From positions 1-49,035 of the forward strand of contig JABMNT010000200.1 of NCBI GenBank assembly GCA_013203595.1: 49,035 bases of DNA. The letters run 5' to 3'. How positions within the stretch are numbered: the stretch's first letter is position 1; every line of letters starts with the position of its first letter. Both the position numbers and the translations under genes were made by a program. Below are positions 45,222 through 49,035 of this stretch, one piece after another. The notes below the pieces were generated by a model. The model did no database searches. It was not told the DNA's origin and was given only the letters and a program-made list of their open reading frames with translations. This DNA comes from Rhodospirillales bacterium (GTDB lineage: Bacteria; Pseudomonadota; Alphaproteobacteria; Rhodospirillales; Casp-alpha2).

Positions 45222-46493
45222 TCAGGAATCATCGTCAGGTGAATGGGGAGTCACCCGAATGGAGGTGATTTGGTTGCGCTGCCGCTCGAGAATGTCGAAC
45301 CTGAATTTATGAAACATGAAACTTTGGCCGACCTGGGGAATTCGTCGTGATTCATGGAGAATCAGCCCGGCCAGGGTGGCGGCTTCCTCATCCGGAAGCG
45401 CCCAGTCGTATTGCCGGTTCAAATCACGAATGGTTGTACTGCCATCGAGGATAAAGCTTCCGTCATGCTCGCGCAGGACTTCCTCCACGGTCAAGTCGTG
45501 TTCGTCATCAATATCGCCGACAATCTCTTCGATAATGTCCTCCAGGGTGACAATGCCCATCAGGCCCCCGTATTCATCGACAACAATGGCAAAGTGTTCG
45601 CGGCGCTGCCGGAAAGCTTCCAGTTGATCCAAAAGCAGCGTTTGCTCCGGGATAAACCAGGGGGTGGCGGCCAGACCAACCAGATCGATCGAGGTTGACT
45701 TACCGCTTTGAATTCGAATTTCCCGCAACAGGGCCTTTGCATGCAGGACGCCGACGATATTATCCGGGTCATCGCGCCACAGGGGAATGCGCGTATAAGG
45801 GCTGGCCAAAATCTGGTCGATGGCTTCCGATTCCGGCAGGCCGACATCAATTGTCGTTGCATTTCGGCGGTGGGTCATGATTTCTGAGACCTGCACGCCA
45901 GCCAGATCGAGAACACTGCGTAACATGTTGCGCTTGTGACGCACGGCCTGTTCATCCTCGCCGGCATGCAGCTCAATGGCACCGCGTAATTCTTCATCAC
46001 CTGTTCCAAAAGCATCCGAGGTTCGATAATCACCGCCGAACGGCTTGAATATGCCGCGAACCAGCACATTAATAAGCGACGTCATTGGGGTGAAAAGCAT
46101 GACCACGATACGGACTGTCGGCGCGATCGACAGGGCCGTGGAGTTGGCGTTATGGATGGCATAGGTTTTCGGCAGGATTTCGGAGAAAATCAGGATCAGC
46201 AGGGTCATGGCGATGGTTGCATAAATCACACCGGTTTCGCCGAATATGGATATCAGCACGCTGGTTGCCATGGCCGATGCCATGATGTTGACCAAATTGT
46301 TGCCGAGCAGAATCGTCCCGATCAGGCGTTCCTTTTCAGCATGCAATGCATTGATGGTGCCAGCCCGTTTATTTCCGGTCTGTTCCAACTGGTGCATGTA
46401 GGGACGCGATACAGCCGTCAGTGCGGTTTCGGCACCGGAAAATAACGCAGAAAGCAGTAACAGGACAAAAATGAATGTAAGTGTCAGTATCAT
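45222..46493 (-). CDS. HlyC/CorC family protein (DUF21-CBS-CorC_HlyC)
   Basis: 423 residues. The N-terminal DUF21 domain has about four TM segments (starting [23 protein letters not shown]). A CBS pair follows ([20 protein letters not shown] and [20 protein letters not shown]), and then a C-terminal transporter-associated domain (about 340-420). The family includes CNNM/CorB/CorC, linked to magnesium and cobalt export; old names call it hemolysin C. Same strand as the CBS protein downstream. Confidence 0.94.
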   Translation of the reverse strand: MILTLTFIFVLLLLSALFSGAETALTAVSRPYMHQLEQTGNKRAGTINALHAEKERLIGTILLGNNLVNIMASAMATSVLISIFGETGVIYATIAMTLLILIFSEILPKTYAIHNANSTALSIAPTVRIVVMLFTPMTSLINVLVRGIFKPFGGDYRTSDAFGTGDEELRGAIELHAGEDEQAVRHKRNMLRSVLDLAGVQVSEIMTHRRNATTIDVGLPESEAIDQILASPYTRIPLWRDDPDNIVGVLHAKALLREIRIQSGKSTSIDLVGLAATPWFIPEQTLLLDQLEAFRQRREHFAIVVDEYGGLMGIVTLEDIIEEIVGDIDDEHDLTVEEVLREHDGSFILDGSTTIRDLNRQYDWALPDEEAATLAGLILHESRRIPQVGQSFMFHKFRFDILERQRNQITSIRVTPHSPDDDS

Positions 46494-46741
46494 AACCGTA
46501 TTTGATCTTATTTCAGGGTTGATTGAAAGAGGGAGGTCATAATTTGTAGACCTTCAAACCTGATCTGTATAACTCAAATTTTTTGCCCTAAAGGCACTCA
46601 GTGAACAGGCCAGGTCGCCTTGTTTTCATAGCGACCAATTTTAAAAGCCTCAATGTGACCATCACCTTGCCGATCAAAGGGGCAGTTGGCTGGTTAAGTT
46701 TTGTTTCGTGGAATATTCTGCAGTTATCGTTTGGCGGAAAA
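46494..46741. other. Intergenic region between CorC-like and TRAP genes
   Basis: 248 bp, AT-rich. An inverted repeat AGGTC-ataatttgta-GACCT near 46541-46560 lies about 50 bp before the CorC-like start and could be an operator. Otherwise nothing is recognised. Confidence 0.35.
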
Positions 46742-48871
46742 TTATTCTTTAATACCGGCCGCACTTTTTTCTCTGGCGTTCCAGTCAGCAAATACAAACA
46801 CGAGATAAATCAGGGCAGGAACAACTTTGTACTCAACTTCAAATGACCATAGCAGAAAGATACCAAGTGCGCCCAGGGGAATACGCATCCATAAGGCGAC
46901 CGCTCTTTCGACAACCCCGGTCATGGCCGCGCAAAGCGCATGCATGCCGATTAGTGCAAAAACAAAGACTTCCATCATTTCCAACCAATTGCCGCCCAGT
47001 ATGGGTGTGAATGCAAACAGCAATGGCACGATATAAAGCCCCTTACACAACCCGAACGCAGTCAGTCCTGTTCTCATCGGCGGACTTCCCGCAATAGCCG
47101 CAGCGGCAAATGCGGGCAGACAGACGGGTGGTGTGACATTGCTGTCTTGGGATATCCAAAAAATAATCATATGCGCTGAAAGAAGAGACGATGCGATAAG
47201 CTCAGGACTGAGAACCATGGGGCGTAAAACCGCTCTTATCTCGATCGGCAGGTTGGCAATAATTTGTGAAGCCTGTTCGCTGGAAATACCTGCTTCAAGC
47301 ATCTTGGAAAATTCGGGGTTGATCATCTGTAAAATTGCACGGGCACCGTCTGGAACCTGCCCGTTCATCAGCAGTTCAGCAAAGTTGTTTGAGGTAATTA
47401 AATCAGCCAGAGAAGGCGCTGAAATTGTTGCCAGAACAATGTAGCCAGCAGTCACAGGCAATCCCATGCCCAAGACGAGAGAGACCAGTGTTATAAGAAC
47501 CAGCATCACAATGAGGCTGCCACCTGACCAATCGATAATCATCAACGAAAACACAGCGCCAAAGCCGGTGGTGCCTAATATGCCGACGAACAAACCGATG
47601 GAAACCAGCAATATTGCCGTCGATGCCGCATTACGCGAACCATCAATCATTGCTTCCAAAATTTGCTTCGGTCCCATTCGATTCTTACGCGAAAACCATG
47701 AAAGTACGATGGTCGCCAGGATCGCGCCCGCTGCTGCGTAGGTTGCCGTATAGCCGATAACCAGAAAAACCACCAAAACGCCGATCGGCATAAGTGTGAA
47801 CCAGCCTTCCTTCAAAACTTTTGATAAAACGGGCGCTTCGGCATCCTCATATTCATCCAGATTGTGCTTAATCGCCCCCATTCGAACAAAAAAGAGGACC
47901 GACGCAAAATAAAGAAGGGCTGGAAGCAGGGCCATTGCCGCAATGGTCAAATATGAAATCTGCGTATAACTGGCCATGACAAAGGCACCGGCCCCCATAA
48001 TCGGTGGCAGTAACTGGCCACCTGTTGAGGCAGCCGCTTCCACTCCGGCTGCAAAACGAGGCGAAAACCCGGAGCGCTTCATCAGGGGAATCGTAATTAC
48101 GCCTGTTGTCACCACGTTCGCCACCGCGGATCCGGAAATCGATCCCATTAAGGCCGACCCTAAAACCGCGACAATGCCAGAGCCGCCAATCGCCTTTCTG
48201 GCAACGGCGCGGGCCAAATTAATAATAAACTCGGCGGAACCCGATTTGACGAGAAAACTTCCAAACAAAACAAACATAAACACATAGGTCATCGATATTT
48301 GCGCGATATCTCCGAACAAACCGAGATCGACAAAATAGGCCCGGGCGAGAAGTTCATCGAATGAAATTCCGGGAAAACGAAATACACCATCAATATGCTT
48401 TCCCCAATAAGCCGCATAGCTCAATGCGATGATGATCAATAGGGGGATCATCCATCCCATTGCGCGACGCAACATTTCCAACGCAAGCACGATCGCGGTG
48501 ATGGCGACATACCAGTCGAATGACGACATCTCTCCGCCCCGGTCCCAGTAAGCCGTGTCATTGAAAAGAAAATAAATCCCGCAAAACAATGTCATTGCGC
48601 CAAGTGTGATATCGAAAACAACACCCAGGTTTGTGGTTTTGCTTTGCTTCCGTGCCGGATAGAGCAGTGCACACAAAAGTCCGAACAGGCCAAAATGGAT
48701 CGCTGCGAACCGTAATTCGGAGATCAAACCAATGGAATTAAAATAGATATGCACGACCGTGGTCAGTGTCGCGACAACAGCCACAAGAGGGCCCAGGACA
48801 GGATGCGAGAGGCGGTTTGCATACCGCCCCTCTTCCCCTGCCGGAACGAGGCCGATTTTTTCTTCACTCAT
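46742..48871 (-). CDS. TRAP transporter fused permease (DctQM type)
   Basis: 709 residues from ATG 48871, with ACGAGG 8 bases upstream; ATG 48913 is less likely. Many TM segments in two parts: a DctQ-like N-terminal region and a DctM-like large permease. The motif GGQLLPPIMGAGAFVMASY is typical of fused permeases that work with TAXI-type solute receptors. It imports an organic acid or similar with sodium or proton coupling. The receptor gene is expected just upstream, beyond the right edge. Confidence 0.93.
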   Translation of the reverse strand: MSEEKIGLVPAGEEGRYANRLSHPVLGPLVAVVATLTTVVHIYFNSIGLISELRFAAIHFGLFGLLCALLYPARKQSKTTNLGVVFDITLGAMTLFCGIYFLFNDTAYWDRGGEMSSFDWYVAITAIVLALEMLRRAMGWMIPLLIIIALSYAAYWGKHIDGVFRFPGISFDELLARAYFVDLGLFGDIAQISMTYVFMFVLFGSFLVKSGSAEFIINLARAVARKAIGGSGIVAVLGSALMGSISGSAVANVVTTGVITIPLMKRSGFSPRFAAGVEAAASTGGQLLPPIMGAGAFVMASYTQISYLTIAAMALLPALLYFASVLFFVRMGAIKHNLDEYEDAEAPVLSKVLKEGWFTLMPIGVLVVFLVIGYTATYAAAGAILATIVLSWFSRKNRMGPKQILEAMIDGSRNAASTAILLVSIGLFVGILGTTGFGAVFSLMIIDWSGGSLIVMLVLITLVSLVLGMGLPVTAGYIVLATISAPSLADLITSNNFAELLMNGQVPDGARAILQMINPEFSKMLEAGISSEQASQIIANLPIEIRAVLRPMVLSPELIASSLLSAHMIIFWISQDSNVTPPVCLPAFAAAAIAGSPPMRTGLTAFGLCKGLYIVPLLFAFTPILGGNWLEMMEVFVFALIGMHALCAAMTGVVERAVALWMRIPLGALGIFLLWSFEVEYKVVPALIYLVFVFADWNAREKSAAGIKE

Positions 48872-49035
48872 AAACCCAACCTCGTCCCGTTTGATTATTT
48901 GAGCCAGTTGCAAAATTCTTGTTTTCCCGCGTAACTTTTCTCTCTAAATAATCTTGCGCCGATACGATTCGTCCTTTTGCAGTTGAGATTTTCTAAAAAG
49001 GGAGTTTTGATGATGTTTTAGGCATAAATCTTCCA
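48872..49035. other. Region upstream of the TRAP permease to the window edge
   Basis: 164 bp with no supported gene. It carries the Shine-Dalgarno for the TRAP gene. A TAXI receptor gene may end near the right edge, but too little sequence is present to call it. Confidence 0.4.

Overview
The window looks like an alphaproteobacterial chromosome segment of moderately high GC. The evidence is gene content: a CobS/CobT-type aerobic cobaltochelatase next to a C-terminal J-domain protein, a DUF2336 protein, a ribbon-helix-helix protein of alphaproteobacterial type, a soxBDAG operon, eukaryote-type NADP isocitrate dehydrogenase and a psd-pssA pair. Genus cannot be fixed from this sequence. No rRNA, tRNA, CRISPR array, insertion sequence or prophage was seen.

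Layout. 1-3.8 kb: start of a dimethylglycine/sarcosine dehydrogenase-like flavoprotein, divergent from a non-pyrrolysine MttB-family methyltransferase, an MDR oxidoreductase and an FAH/MhpD-family hydratase. 3.8-9.1 kb: a three-gene envelope system (MMPL-type RND, LolA-like periplasmic protein, outer-membrane barrel) with a divergent TetR regulator and a clear repeated operator. 9.1-16.7 kb: a trans-3-hydroxyproline-dehydratase-type racemase-family enzyme, a DUF2336 protein and heterotetrameric sarcosine oxidase. With the left end this forms a methylated-amine/C1 catabolic block. 16.8-25.7 kb: an accessory stretch with signs of decay. It holds a Sel1 gene cut by an in-frame amber codon, a truncated AsmA gene, a LysR regulator, an AT-rich Sel1 gene, and a PadR-adaptor-RND efflux operon whose pump gene is also cut by an in-frame amber.

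25.7-33.4 kb is mostly housekeeping: pssA, psd, a conserved hypothetical, a LysM protein, two c-type cytochromes, a LOG-family phosphoribohydrolase, icd and rpmB. 33.4-36.2 kb is an operon of three exported proteins (metallopeptidase-like plus Sel1, phytase-like propeller, NHL propeller). 36.4-40.7 kb carries cobT, cobS, the J-domain protein and an RHH protein. 40.7-44.7 kb is a cluster of DUF2889, TetR, a two-subunit B12-dependent acyl-CoA mutase and a hotdog thioesterase. The mutase lacks all three residues I checked that define the methylmalonyl-CoA pocket, so its substrate is probably something else. 44.7-48.9 kb has a CBS protein, a CorC/HlyC transporter-like protein and a fused TRAP permease.

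The strongest leads are the divergent acyl-CoA mutase cluster, the amber codons at probable glutamine positions in two otherwise intact reading frames about 7.5 kb apart, the RND/LolA-like/barrel system with its operator, and a two-turn direct repeat plus dyad upstream of the sarcosine oxidase operon.
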